Below, one piece after another: positions 42,749-50,681 of a DNA stretch of 64,000 bases (positions within the stretch are counted from its first letter, which is position 1; each line of letters starts with the position of its first letter). The translations under genes and the position numbers were made by a program. Under the pieces are notes generated by a model. It worked only from the letters and a program-made list of their open reading frames with translations. It was not told the origin of the DNA and searched no databases. The stretch spans positions 1,302,001-1,366,000 of the forward strand of contig NZ_CP133020.1 of assembly GCF_030866825.1 (NCBI RefSeq), given 5' to 3'. The stretch is from Rathayibacter sp. SW19. GTDB taxonomy: Bacteria; Actinomycetota; Actinomycetes; Actinomycetales; Microbacteriaceae.

Positions 42749-44317
42749 ATGCCTGACGCACCCGCAACCGATGTGGCAATGCTGACCTGTACAGGGGTGC
42801 GCAAGTCCTTCGGCGGAGTGCCCGTGCTCAATGGTGTCGACCTGCGACTCGAACCCGGGACGGTGACAGCTCTCGCCGGCGAGAACGGGGCAGGGAAGTC
42901 GACGCTGATGAAGATCGCATCGGGCCAGTACCGTCCAGACGAAGGAACTGTGCATGTTCGAGGTGCAGAACTCAGCGCTGGCAGCACCCGTGCGGCGATG
43001 GAACTTGGCGTTGCGATCGTCCCGCAAGAACTGGCGTCCATTCCGGATCTCTCGGTCTACGAGAACCTCTTCGTTGGACGAGAGAAGCGCGCCGCCCTGG
43101 GCACGCTGGACCGTCGCGGCATGATCCGTGTTGCGCGTGAGCAGCTTTCCGATTTCGGCTTGGACATCAACCCGCTGACGCGCATGGTGACGCTTCCGAT
43201 TGGGGTGCGGCAGATCATCGAGATTATCAAGGCGACCAATCGCGGTGCCCGAGTGCTCCTGCTCGATGAACCGACCAGCGCGATCGCTGCGCGTGAAGTC
43301 GCGCATCTCGCGAGCGTGGTGCGCGCATTGCGGGATAAGGGCGTTGCTGTCCTCGTGACGACGCACAAGATGGAAGAGATCAGGGCCATGGGCGACCGGG
43401 TTGTGGTGTTGCGAGACGGCACGTTGATCGTGGACAGCGCTCTAGAAGACATTACTGATGACGAAATCGTGACAGCGATGATCGGGCGGGAACTGGATCA
43501 ACTATTCCCTGTGCTGCCGCCGGCGGCGGACGACATTGTGCTGGAGGCGTCCGACCTCGTGATCGAGCAGGGTGCGGCACCCATCTCGTTTCGAGTACGC
43601 AAAGGGGAGGTCCTGGGACTTGCCGGTCTCGTCGGAGCCGGGCGTTCTGAACTCATCGAAACGATCTACGGCATCCGTAAGCCAGTCTCCGGTTCGGTCT
43701 TTGTCTCGGGCAAACGGCTGAGGCAGGCGAATCCGGGTGCGACGATCGCGCAACATGTGGCGTTCGTGCCTGAAGACCGCAAAGGTGCCGGCGCTGTGCT
43801 GTCGATGAGTGTGCTTGACAATGCAACGCTGCCGCGTGTGGCCGCGTTCATACGATTCGGTGTCCTCCGCGGGCGGCGGAGGCGCACCGAAATCGGTGAG
43901 GCGATGAAATCGATGCGTCTGAAGAGTGATGGCCTCGGGCAGCGCCTAGAACATCTGTCTGGTGGCAATCAACAAAAGGTTGTTTTGGGGCGCTGGCTGA
44001 CAGGCCGAGTTGATGTGCTCCTGCTCGACGAGCCGACTCGTGGTGTGGACATTGGCGCGAGAAGTGAAATCTACCGGATCGTGACCGAACTGTCCGCCTC
44101 GGGAATGGCGGTGGTCATGGCATCCAGTGACCTGCCCGAGATCCTCAACTTGTCGCACCGCGCCCTGATCATGCGCGGCAAGGGAGTCGTCGGCGAACTT
44201 TCCGCGGCGCAGCTAGCCAAACCGACCGCGTCCGACACGATCTTCCGCCTCGCATCCGGACAGCTCGCGGACGCATCTGAATCCTTGCCCGCATCGTCAA
44301 AGGAGACAAACCGTTGA
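42749..44317 (+). CDS. Sugar ABC transporter ATP-binding protein (RbsA/XylG type, duplicated)
   Basis: A 522-residue protein with two tandem ABC domains, as in ribose/xylose/galactose importers. Domain 1 (about 5-240) has Walker A AGENGAGKSTLMKIASG, signature-like LPIGVRQIIEI and Walker B VLLLDEPTSAI. Domain 2 (about 250-510) has a degenerate Walker A (LAGLVGAGRSELIETIYG), an intact LSGGNQQKVVLGRW signature and LLDEPTRGVDIG, the usual asymmetry. The ATG at 42749 is chosen over 42725 because AAAGGA is correctly spaced before it. It heads the importer/tetritol operon. Confidence 0.93.
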   Translation: MPDAPATDVAMLTCTGVRKSFGGVPVLNGVDLRLEPGTVTALAGENGAGKSTLMKIASGQYRPDEGTVHVRGAELSAGSTRAAMELGVAIVPQELASIPDLSVYENLFVGREKRAALGTLDRRGMIRVAREQLSDFGLDINPLTRMVTLPIGVRQIIEIIKATNRGARVLLLDEPTSAIAAREVAHLASVVRALRDKGVAVLVTTHKMEEIRAMGDRVVVLRDGTLIVDSALEDITDDEIVTAMIGRELDQLFPVLPPAADDIVLEASDLVIEQGAAPISFRVRKGEVLGLAGLVGAGRSELIETIYGIRKPVSGSVFVSGKRLRQANPGATIAQHVAFVPEDRKGAGAVLSMSVLDNATLPRVAAFIRFGVLRGRRRRTEIGEAMKSMRLKSDGLGQRLEHLSGGNQQKVVLGRWLTGRVDVLLLDEPTRGVDIGARSEIYRIVTELSASGMAVVMASSDLPEILNLSHRALIMRGKGVVGELSAAQLAKPTASDTIFRLASGQLADASESLPASSKETNR

Positions 44318-45303
44318 CCACATCAACTACATCACCCGCCGCTGCCAGAATCGGAGCCCTGCGCCCGAGAATCAGCAATTTCGTGATTCGCCACATCATG
44401 GTGCTCGTGATGATCTTGATCATTGCGTATTTCGCTTACCGGAGCGCGCGTTTCGCCACTGCGGACAACCTCGCAACGATCCTGATCGCTGCGGCACCAT
44501 TTGCACTCATCGCGCTGGGGCAGACGCTCGTCATCCTCACAGCAGGCATTGACCTATCTCCGGGCAGCATCATCGCACTCAGTGCAATGTCCGCCGCGTG
44601 GGCTGACCAAAATATTGGCCACAATCTATTCATTCCGTTGGCAGCGGCATTGGTCGTCGGATTTTTGGCGGGAGCTGTCAACGGTATCGTCATCAGCTGG
44701 CTGAATGTGCCGCCATTCATCGCGACGCTCGGCATGCTCACCCTTGCCTCCGGTCTTGCGTATGCGATCGGCAACGGTGCTCCTATCAACGGTTTGAGCG
44801 CTAGCTATGGTGGCTATGCGAATACTGAGATCTTCGGCATCACCATCCCAGTGATCTTGATGATCGTCGCAATTCTTGTCTTTGCATTTTTGATGCAGCG
44901 CACAGCATACGGCCTTCGCATTTACGCAATTGGCGGCAATCGGTTGGCCGCAGAAATTGCCGGCGTCCGTTCCCGTCGCACCTTGTTCAGTGTGTATGCG
45001 ATCAGCGGCGTTTTGGCCGGGATCTCCGGTTTGATGCTTTCCTCCCGCGTTATCACGGGTGCCCCCAACTTGGGTAGCGGCTACGAGCTGGATGCTATCG
45101 CCGCGGTCGTTATCGGCGGCGCCAGCCTCATGGGGGGTCGCGGCACGATCTGGGGCACAGTCATTGGCCTCCTGCTGATTCAAACGATCAACAACGGCCT
45201 TGACCTGCAATTGGTTCCTGCCTATTGGCAGGACGTCATCAAAGGCGCGATCATCGTCGCCGCCGTCGGAGTTGATGTGTGGGCCAGCCGACATCGACGC
45301 TGA
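44314..45303 (+). CDS. Sugar ABC transporter permease (RbsC type)
   Basis: A 329-residue inner-membrane permease of the ribose/xylose family with about eight to ten helices. Family hallmarks are ALGQTLVILTAGIDLSPGSI, NGIVISWLNVPPFIATLGML, YAIGGNRLAAEIAGV (cytoplasmic loop near the ATPase) and ISGLMLSSRVITGAPNLGSG followed by YELDAIAAVVIGGASLMGGR. The start is a TTG overlapping the ATPase stop, with AAAGGAG upstream. Confidence 0.93.
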   Translation: MTTSTTSPAAARIGALRPRISNFVIRHIMVLVMILIIAYFAYRSARFATADNLATILIAAAPFALIALGQTLVILTAGIDLSPGSIIALSAMSAAWADQNIGHNLFIPLAAALVVGFLAGAVNGIVISWLNVPPFIATLGMLTLASGLAYAIGNGAPINGLSASYGGYANTEIFGITIPVILMIVAILVFAFLMQRTAYGLRIYAIGGNRLAAEIAGVRSRRTLFSVYAISGVLAGISGLMLSSRVITGAPNLGSGYELDAIAAVVIGGASLMGGRGTIWGTVIGLLLIQTINNGLDLQLVPAYWQDVIKGAIIVAAVGVDVWASRHRR

Positions 45304-45375
45304 CCCGGTCCGCTCTGCACCGATTTAACGAGTTTCTCTTCACCGCAACCAAGAAAGAAGAACAGGAAAAGGCAT

Positions 45376-46422
45376 ATGAAAAAGCACACACTCGGCGCCG
45401 TTGCCGCGATCGTCGCGATCGGCTCATCCCTCATACTCTCCGGGTGCGGGGCTGGGGACCCGACGGCAGGGTCCAAGACGGTCACGGTCGGCGTTTCGGT
45501 GTACGACATGTCGTCGTTCATCACGCAAGGTAAACAAGGCATGGAAGCCTACGCGAAGGCCAACAACATCACACTGGAGTGGAACTCGGCCAACAACGAC
45601 GTATCGACGCAGGCGAACCAGGTTAACCAGTTCGTCAATCAGCATGTCGATGCGATCATCATCGTTCCGGTTCAAGCCGACTCGTTGCAGCCTCAGGTCG
45701 CGGCCGCTAAGGCCGCTCACATCCCCGTAATCGCAGTCAACACGGCACTTTCCAGCGCGAAGCTCGACGCAAACGTTCAGCCTGACGACGTTGCAGCAGG
45801 TGAACAAGAAGCCACCATGATGGTGAAGGCACTCGGCGGAAAGGGCAACGTCGTCATTCTGCAGGGACCACTCGGGAGTTCACCTGAAATCAACCGAGGG
45901 CAAGGAATCGACAACGTTCTCGCGAAGAACCCAGACATCAAGGTGCTTGCCAAAGACACAGCGAACTGGGATCGCGACCAAGCGGTAAACAAGATGAGCA
46001 ACTGGGTGTCGGCCTTCGGGAGTCAGATCAATGGCGTTATTTCCGAGAACGATGACATGGCAATCGGTGCATTGCAGGCGCTGAAACAGGGCAAACTCAC
46101 CGGCGTCAAGGTCGTCGGCATTGATGGAATCCAAGACGGATTGAACGCTGTGAAATCGGGCCAGATGATTGGCACCTCCCTGCAGCATGGAACCGTCGAA
46201 CTGGCTACAGGCCTAGCCGTGGCAGAGCGCATCGTCAAGAAGCAAAAGGTCAACACGAACCTGGTGTACACCATGCCTGCGATCACTTCGGACAACGTGG
46301 ACAGCGCGATCAAGAACGTTGTTACCGACAATTCGGTGTTTCTGAAGCAGCTCCCCGCGCTGATCGACAAGAACCTGAAGTCCGGCGATATCGCCTACGA
46401 AGGCCTTCCCGGTCAGAAGTAG
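45376..46422 (+). CDS. Sugar ABC transporter substrate-binding lipoprotein (RbsB type)
   Basis: A 348-residue periplasmic-binding-protein-1-type receptor. Signal peptide MKKHTLGAVAAIVAIGSSLI with lipobox LSGC. The ligand fold shows VTVGVSVYDMSSFITQGKQG, NQFVNQHVDAIIIVPVQADS, IPVIAVNTAL, GNVVILQGPLGSSPEINRGQ, GVISENDDMAIGALQALKQG and VKVVGIDGIQDGLNAVKSGQ. All are typical of ribose/erythritol-type binders. It completes the importer; here the binding protein is last rather than first among the transporter genes, and no hairpin follows it. Confidence 0.92.
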   Translation: MKKHTLGAVAAIVAIGSSLILSGCGAGDPTAGSKTVTVGVSVYDMSSFITQGKQGMEAYAKANNITLEWNSANNDVSTQANQVNQFVNQHVDAIIIVPVQADSLQPQVAAAKAAHIPVIAVNTALSSAKLDANVQPDDVAAGEQEATMMVKALGGKGNVVILQGPLGSSPEINRGQGIDNVLAKNPDIKVLAKDTANWDRDQAVNKMSNWVSAFGSQINGVISENDDMAIGALQALKQGKLTGVKVVGIDGIQDGLNAVKSGQMIGTSLQHGTVELATGLAVAERIVKKQKVNTNLVYTMPAITSDNVDSAIKNVVTDNSVFLKQLPALIDKNLKSGDIAYEGLPGQK

Positions 46423-46452
46423 CCAGCAGAAGTTGGAAGAGGTGAGCAGCTG

Positions 46453-48165
46453 ATGACTGTCATCTACAACGACCCGGCCGATTTCGCCGACGACCAATTC
46501 GCAGGTTTCCTGGACCTGTACTCGGACCGTTTGGTGGGTGTTCCCGGGGGTACGGTCGGGTTCCGCAGCGGCGAACCGATCGTCGTCGTTATCGTCGGCG
46601 GCGGATCCGGTCACTACCCGGCATTCTGCGGGCTCGTTGGCCCGGGATTCGCCTCAGGGGCGGTCGTCGGAAACGTCTTCACCTCTCCTTCAGCGGCACA
46701 CGTTTATTCGGTCGCGAAAGCGGCCGAACAGGGTCGGGGCGTGGTCCTGACGTTTGGGAACTACGCGGGCGATGTCATGAACTTCGGTATTGCCGCCGAG
46801 CGTCTGCGAAGTGAGGGGATCGATACCCGAATCGTGTTGGTTACTGACGATGTCGCGTCGGCCGCGGACCCTACCGGCCGGCGTGGCATCGCGGGAGACT
46901 TCGCTGTTTTCAAAGCGCTAGGGGCGGCAGCCGCCCAAGGACTGGACATTGACGAAGTAGAACGCATCGGGCGCGCTGCAAATGACGCCACCCGCAGCTT
47001 CGGCGTGGCGTTCAGCGGGTGCACGATGCCGGGTGCCAGTGGGCCTCTCTTTGCAGTCCCCGAGGGGAAGATGGGCGTCGGGCTGGGCATCCACGGCGAG
47101 CCCGGCATCCGCGATATCGCCGTGACCGATGCGCGAGCCCTCGCAGCCATGCTGGTCACCCCTCTACTTGAGGAGCGACCCCGCACGGGAAGCTCGCGGG
47201 TAGCGGTGATCGTCAATGGTCTCGGAACGACGAAATACGAGGAGCTGTTTCTGCTGTGGAGCGAAATTGCGCCGCTACTGCGCGCCGCAGGCCTTGAGCC
47301 GGTCGCTCCCGAGGTCGGCGAGTTGGTAACCAGCCTGGACATGGGTGGATGTTCGCTCACACTGATGTGGCTCGATGGTGAACTGGAGAGAATGTGGCAA
47401 GCAGACGCCTACACGCCTGCGTACCGCAAACAGCACAGCACCCTCCTGGCACTACGCCCCGTTGATTTAGTCGCCGAATCGAGCGCGGCCGTCGAGATGC
47501 CCTGGGCGTCTGACGCTGCGCGTCAGCTCTCGCCTGCTGTGGCGTCGGCATTGCATGCAGTTGAGGCCGAGCTACGTGAGCATGAAGAAGAGCTGGGTCG
47601 GATAGATGCGGTCGCTGGCGATGGCGACCACGGCCGCGGCATGCTCAAGGGAGCCGCGGCGGCGGCCGGTTCTGCCGATGCCGGTGCCGACGGCGGTCCG
47701 GGGTGGATGCTCATTCGGGCCGGGCGAGCGTGGGCCGCCGCGGCGGGAGGCACCTCGGGCGTGCTGTGGGGGGCCGGCCTGGAAAGCGCTGGACGTTCAC
47801 TCCGCGACGATCGGGAAAAGTACACACTCTCGAACGCGGTGGATGCGGTCGATGCATTCGTCGACGCCATCGTTGGTTTGGGGCGTGCCGAACTTGGCGA
47901 CAAAACATTGGTCGACGCGCTCGTGCCCTTCGCATCTAGCCTGCGCCAGCAATCTGACGACGGATGCGATTTGACCACGGCATGGCACCGCGCCGCCCTT
48001 GCCGCGGGCGAGGCTGCAGCGGAAACAACTTGGCTGAGCCCAAAGAAAGGACGCGCCCGGCCGCTGGCCGAAAGGAGCGTCGGCACGCCCGACGCGGGCG
48101 CAACGTCCTTCAGTCTGATCGTCTCGACCATCGGTGAACTTCTAGTTCCCCAAGAAAGGAAATGA
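46453..48165 (+). CDS. DhaK-DhaL fusion kinase (dihydroxyacetone/erythrulose kinase family)
   Basis: A 570-residue ATP-dependent kinase of the fused DhaK-DhaL type. The DhaK part (about 1-330) binds the ketose: VIVGGGSGHYPAFCGLVGPG, GNVFTSPSAAHVYSVAKAAE, LTFGNYAGDVMNFG and the covalent-binding histidine in GVGLGIHGEPGI. The DhaL part (about 370-570) has the Mg-ATP site GDGDHGRGM and GGTSGVLWGAGL. In mycobacteria, kinases of this layout phosphorylate D- or L-erythrulose (DerK/LerK), and the next gene is an RpiB-like isomerase as in those pathways. Erythrulose is therefore the favoured substrate (inference), with dihydroxyacetone as alternative. Confidence 0.85.
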   Translation: MTVIYNDPADFADDQFAGFLDLYSDRLVGVPGGTVGFRSGEPIVVVIVGGGSGHYPAFCGLVGPGFASGAVVGNVFTSPSAAHVYSVAKAAEQGRGVVLTFGNYAGDVMNFGIAAERLRSEGIDTRIVLVTDDVASAADPTGRRGIAGDFAVFKALGAAAAQGLDIDEVERIGRAANDATRSFGVAFSGCTMPGASGPLFAVPEGKMGVGLGIHGEPGIRDIAVTDARALAAMLVTPLLEERPRTGSSRVAVIVNGLGTTKYEELFLLWSEIAPLLRAAGLEPVAPEVGELVTSLDMGGCSLTLMWLDGELERMWQADAYTPAYRKQHSTLLALRPVDLVAESSAAVEMPWASDAARQLSPAVASALHAVEAELREHEEELGRIDAVAGDGDHGRGMLKGAAAAAGSADAGADGGPGWMLIRAGRAWAAAAGGTSGVLWGAGLESAGRSLRDDREKYTLSNAVDAVDAFVDAIVGLGRAELGDKTLVDALVPFASSLRQQSDDGCDLTTAWHRAALAAGEAAAETTWLSPKKGRARPLAERSVGTPDAGATSFSLIVSTIGELLVPQERK

Positions 48166-48635
48166 ACGTGACTGAGAAAAGTCTGCGTGTCGTGATCGGC
48201 TGCGACGATGCTGCTCTCGACTACAAGGAAGTGCTGAAAGCGGACCTGGAGGCAGACTCGCGCGTGACGTCAGTCATCGACGTCGGCGTAATCCGGGACG
48301 AGCACACGGACTACCCACACATCGCTGTCACCGCGGCCCGGCTGGTGGCGGCCGGGGAGGTCGATCGTGCTCTACTGCTTTGCGGAACCGGCCTCGGCGT
48401 CGCGATCGCCGCCAACAAAGTGCCGGGCGTGCGCGCCGTTACCGCGCACGATTCATATTCCGTGGAACGCAGTGTGTTGTCCAACGACGCACAAGTGTTG
48501 TGCATCGGACAGCGGGTCATCGGACTTGAGCTCGCGCGGCGCCTTACAAGGGAGTGGCTAGGGTACCGATTCGATCCATCCAGCCCATCGGAAGCCAAAG
48601 TGCAGGCTATCAAGGAATATGAGGCGCAAGCATGA
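48162..48635 (+). CDS. RpiB/LacAB-family sugar-phosphate isomerase
   Basis: A 157-residue isomerase. The family pattern is clear: VVIGCDDAALDYKEVLKADL (the active-site Asp region), VGVIRDEHTDYPHIAVTAAR, LLLCGTGLGVAIAANKVPGV (with the catalytic-type Cys in LCGTG) and VTAHDSYSVERSVLSNDAQV. RpiB enzymes interconvert aldose and ketose phosphates. Beside a DhaK-type erythrulose kinase it would be an EryI/LerI-like tetrulose-phosphate isomerase leading to erythrose 4-phosphate. Its ATG overlaps the kinase stop and the next ATG overlaps its own stop. Confidence 0.88.
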   Translation: MNVTEKSLRVVIGCDDAALDYKEVLKADLEADSRVTSVIDVGVIRDEHTDYPHIAVTAARLVAAGEVDRALLLCGTGLGVAIAANKVPGVRAVTAHDSYSVERSVLSNDAQVLCIGQRVIGLELARRLTREWLGYRFDPSSPSEAKVQAIKEYEAQA

Positions 48636-49375
48636 ATCAATCGTTCAATGGCAGCATCGTTGTTGTCACTGGCGCCGCGAGCGGCATCGGCTATAGCGTG
48701 GCGCACCACTTTGCGGCTCGGGGCGCACGCGTGGTCGGTGTTGACCTGAGCCCACGCGTGGATGAGTTGATGATCGGCCTACCCGGAGAAGCACACCAGG
48801 GCATCACGCGGGACCTTACCGATCCGGCCGCAGCCGCCGATGTGATCGCATCCGTCGTGGAGTCAATTGGGGTGCCGACCGTGCTCGTCAACTCGGCCGG
48901 CATCGCGCTACTCGACTCCGCAGTCGACGTGTCGCCTGAACGCTGGCAGGCGACAATCGACGTGAATCTCAGCGCAAGTTTTTACATGGCGCAGGCGGCT
49001 GGTCGCGTGATGCTCGCGGCGGGCTTTGGCCGCATTATTAGCCTTGCTTCACAGGCCGCCGTCATCGGCCTCGACCAGCACGCCGCTTACGCCGCGAGTA
49101 AGGCGGCGCTTGTCGGCCTCACCCGGGTGCTCTCATTGGAGTGGGCGGGTCGTGGCGTCACCGTCAATGCAGTGTCCCCGACGGTGGTTGAAACGCCACT
49201 GGGAAAAGCAGCCTGGGCCGGCGAGAAGGGAGAGCGTGCGAAGGCCGAAATTCCGGTTGGCCGATTTGCTCGTCCAGAGGAGGTCGCTTCTCTCATCGGG
49301 TATCTCGCCAGCGCCGACGCCGCGATGATTTCGGGCGAGAACGTCCTCATCGACGGCGGTCGTAGTACGGTCTAG
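48632..49375 (+). CDS. Short-chain dehydrogenase, probable polyol (threitol-type) dehydrogenase
   Basis: A 247-residue classical SDR. VVVTGAASGIGYSVAHHFAA binds the nucleotide, and the Asp in VVGVDLSP suggests NAD preference. NSAGIA is the NAG-type motif, and ISLASQAAVIG and YAASKAALVGLT hold the Ser and YxxxK catalytic residues. ISGENVLIDGG ends the fold. It is the last gene of the importer/kinase/isomerase operon. In tetritol pathways an SDR oxidises the polyol to erythrulose before the DhaK-type kinase acts, which fits here (inference). Confidence 0.88.
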   Translation: MNQSFNGSIVVVTGAASGIGYSVAHHFAARGARVVGVDLSPRVDELMIGLPGEAHQGITRDLTDPAAAADVIASVVESIGVPTVLVNSAGIALLDSAVDVSPERWQATIDVNLSASFYMAQAAGRVMLAAGFGRIISLASQAAVIGLDQHAAYAASKAALVGLTRVLSLEWAGRGVTVNAVSPTVVETPLGKAAWAGEKGERAKAEIPVGRFARPEEVASLIGYLASADAAMISGENVLIDGGRSTV

Positions 49376-49645
49376 TCGAGCAGCAATGTCGGCCACTCGT
49401 GCATGCTGCCATCGCGCCGAGAATGGCAGGTGATTTCTCGTGCCGCTCAGATATCGCCTGTACGCGTCGCAAGGACTGTTACTCGCCTGCCCCTCATCCA
49501 GCAACTGTCTTGGCTCGGCCTGGCCTGCGATCAACGCTGGACCGTTGTTCGCCCAAGGTTGCGCTGTGTTTGACGTCGTCGGCTGGTAAGTTTGGCGATC
49601 CGGCGTCGACGAAGAGGCGAGCGATTCATGCGGTTAGCGGGGGGA

Positions 49646-50010
49646 AGCATCCGCAGAGCTTGATTGAACGCTCGGGCCGGCAGCTGGCCGCCGCTGTTCT
49701 TCGGATCCTCGTGCACGTATGCGAACATCGCGGGCATCATGCAGGTGCAGGCGGTGCGGCGGCGGTATGGGTTGCCGTGGATTTCGGCGATGCCGACGGT
49801 TTTGTATGGTCCGGGGGATAACTTCTCGCGCATCGGGTCGCATGTGTTGCCGGCGTTGATTCCGCGGTATGACGAGGCGGTGGCCTCGGGGGCGGCATCC
49901 GTGACGAATTGGGGGACCGGGAGCCCGCGGCGAGAGTTTTTGCATGTGGATGATATGGCGGTGGCGTGTGTGCACCTGTTGGAGCATTATGACGGGCCGC
50001 AGCAGGTGAA
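49646..50010 (+). pseudogene. fcl (GDP-L-fucose synthase) remnant, copy I
   Basis: The core (GCATCCGCAGAGCTTGATTG) and CTCGGGCCGGCA are followed by a jump to CTGTTCTTCGGATCCTCGTG (the LLFLGSSC region) and a second jump to NIAGIMQVQAVRRRYGLPWI, SAMPTVLYGPGDNFSRIGSH, VLPALIPRYDEAVASGAASV and REFLHVDDMAVACVHLLEHY. It is cut after GPQQVN by the end of an IS3 fragment. The 3' half is nearly undamaged, so this copy looks younger than A, C, D or G. Bases 49376-49645 before it contain nothing recognisable. Confidence 0.88.
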
Positions 50011-50279
50011 TGCGTTCGTCAAGTTTTTGAGACAGTCTGTTGTGTTTTCCTTCTTGGTTACGCGGCCACGGCGTGGTCGCGGGTTTGGTGTGCGTTTCGG
50101 GCCATCACCGGTGGGATACCGCCAGCTCGTGCGTGAGGTCGGCGACGGTTGTACCAGGTCTCGATGTAGTCCATCACCGCGGTGCGCACATGCATCCGGG
50201 TCGGCCATGAGCGCTGGTAGAACATCTCGGTCTTTAAATGGGAGAAGAACGACTCGGCGACCGCGTTATCCCAACACAC
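50011..50279 (-). mobile_element. Truncated IS3-family element (right end, inverted copy)
   Basis: This is the terminal 269 bases of the same IS as at 38522-39821, in opposite orientation. It begins with the end repeat TGCGTTCGTCAAGTTTTTGA and encodes, on the minus strand, VCWDNAVAESFFSHLKTEMF to PPVMARNAHQTRDHAVAA. Here the ESFFSHLKTEMFYQ stretch is in frame, unlike the complete copy. The homology stops abruptly at about 50279, where a TIR-domain gene begins. One side is fcl copy I, the other unrelated DNA, so it is a rearrangement scar rather than a simple insertion. Confidence 0.85.
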
Positions 50280-50546
50280 ATCAGACTGAATCCAATCGTT
50301 CTCCACAGCCACGCCTGACGCAGGATTGTTGTCTGCTCGGTCGACATAGTTTTCGTCGACGACCAGAAGCACGTGCCGCGACTCCGTGACCTCACGCATG
50401 AAGCCGGTCAAGTTCGATCCGTAGTCAACGTTTCTATCGAGCGCGACGTTGTAGCCGAGGAGATGCAACGAACTTGCGAGGAGGCACGTCCATTCCCGGT
50501 GGGCATCGCTGGTCCAGGCGTAGGAGATCAAGAGATCGAACGGCAT
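50280..50546 (-). pseudogene. TIR/SEFIR-like domain protein, truncated by IS fragment
   Basis: The first 89 codons of a gene starting at 50546 read MPFDLLISYAWTSDAHREWT, then LLASSLHLLGYNVALDRNVD, YGSNLTGFMREVTESRHVLL and VVDENYVDRADNNPASGVAV. This resembles a TIR/SEFIR-type signalling domain (LISYA box 1, then a central VxxD/LDRxV segment, then HVLLVVDENYV). Such domains are used in antiphage defence, often as NADases or cyclic-nucleotide makers. It is fused in frame to the IS3 OrfB remnant at about 50280, losing its C-terminal part. The gene upstream on the same strand (to 51479) may have been its operon partner. Confidence 0.65.
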
Positions 50547-50681
50547 GGCGTACTCATTTCACTGGTGCAGAGCGGTCGATCCTCGCTCTGCTATCTCGGA
50601 TCTAGGGCGTCGGCGTCCGAGCGTTGCCTTGAGATCGCCCCTCGAATGTACAGGTCCATGTCGAACTGCTGAAGTGGGGTG

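Noticed and set aside
2035..50010. Interpreting the fcl fragments as a tandem family of functional epimerases
   Set aside because: Every copy has deletions, stops or frameshifts, and where the active site is kept the catalytic Tyr is Cys.
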